A stretch of DNA of 64,000 bases from the NCBI RefSeq assembly GCF_033547095.1, contig NZ_CP137852.1, positions 3,589,501 through 3,653,500 of the forward strand. The letters are read 5' to 3'. Source of the stretch: Sediminicoccus rosea (lineage in GTDB: Bacteria; Pseudomonadota; Alphaproteobacteria; Acetobacterales; Acetobacteraceae). Positions 63,837-64,000 of the stretch are shown in pieces (the stretch's first letter is position 1; each line of letters opens with the position of its first letter). The position numbers and the translations under genes were made by a program. The notes under the pieces are model-generated. The model did not search any database. It was given only the letters and a program-made list of their open reading frames with translations, and was not told where the DNA came from.

Positions 63837-64000
63837 TGGTGGACCACATCGTGCTGGGCGCCGGCAGCGCGGGCTGCGTTCTGGCCAACCGCCTCTCCGC
63901 CGGCGGCGCCAGCGTCGCGGTCATCGAGGCAGGCGGGCCGGACCGCCACCCCTATATCCACATCCCCGCCGGCTATGCGCGGTTGTTGGACCACAAGCGC
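63833..64000 (+). CDS. GMC-family flavin oxidoreductase, N-terminal part (runs off the window)
   Basis: The first 56 codons of a choline dehydrogenase-like protein: [20 protein letters not shown] is the FAD-binding Rossmann motif, [11 protein letters not shown] the second strand, and [12 protein letters not shown] the typical following stretch. Its ATG overlaps the ATPase stop (ATGA), so it belongs to the same operon. It would oxidise an alcohol, possibly the imported substrate. Confidence 0.88.
   Translation, partial: MMVDHIVLGAGSAGCVLANRLSAGGASVAVIEAGGPDRHPYIHIPAGYARLLDHKR

Overview
High-GC window (roughly 70% by eye) with alphaproteobacterial character. Tripartite-tricarboxylate ('Bug') receptors, LLM flavin monooxygenases, ugp-type and Dpp/Ssu-type ABC transporters and a CysD/CysNC pair suggest an Acetobacteraceae member (Roseomonas-like). 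This is inference from gene content; there is no rRNA or tRNA gene here to test it. No CRISPR array or intact insertion sequence was seen.

Layout. 1-6.5 kb: two small exported proteins, an LLM monooxygenase behind a possible 43-aa leader ORF, an orphan Bug receptor, and a MarR-controlled MFS/HlyD efflux module with a readable operator. 6.6-9.9 kb: a TPR protein with four 306-bp DNA repeats fused to a GT32-like glycosyltransferase. 10-14.8 kb: an OmpR-type regulator and a triple-PAS histidine kinase flanking a GH8 glucanase. 14.9-19.9 kb: a Ugp-like ABC operon ending in a metallophosphoesterase, behind a Pho-box-like direct repeat. 20-23.1 kb: a PadR regulator, two flavin oxidoreductases and a 55-aa ORF; several products carry vicinal cysteines, and a 25-bp putative operator occurs twice.

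23.2-39.9 kb: the outstanding feature. Six genes (325, 582, 1150, 1066, 1810 and 610 aa) run on the minus strand, four of the five junctions overlapping or only 4 bp apart. They encode about 5,540 residues with no signal peptide. The first product looks like an M64-type metallopeptidase that has lost its HExxH. The second carries His/Cys clusters. The other four are large uncharacterised families. An AT-rich, palindrome-containing island lies upstream. This is the best candidate for an undescribed system.

40.8-45.1 kb: sulfate activation genes (cysD, cysNC), then a rearrangement scar where a truncated TIGR03032-like gene and a truncated RTX/serralysin-type gene meet back to back. 45.1-64 kb: a catabolic island. 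A minus-strand arm (Ssu-like ABC transporter, class II aldolase, NtaA-type monooxygenase, ACMSD-like amidohydrolase, Bug receptor) diverges around a GntR regulator from a plus-strand arm (SDR, aminotransferase, alpha/beta hydrolase, M20 amidohydrolase, bicupin dioxygenase, oligopeptide-type ABC transporter, GMC oxidoreductase). Repeated YTGCAYACMW-type motifs in the control regions suggest one regulon. The compound degraded cannot be named; an N-containing or aromatic substrate fits the enzyme set.
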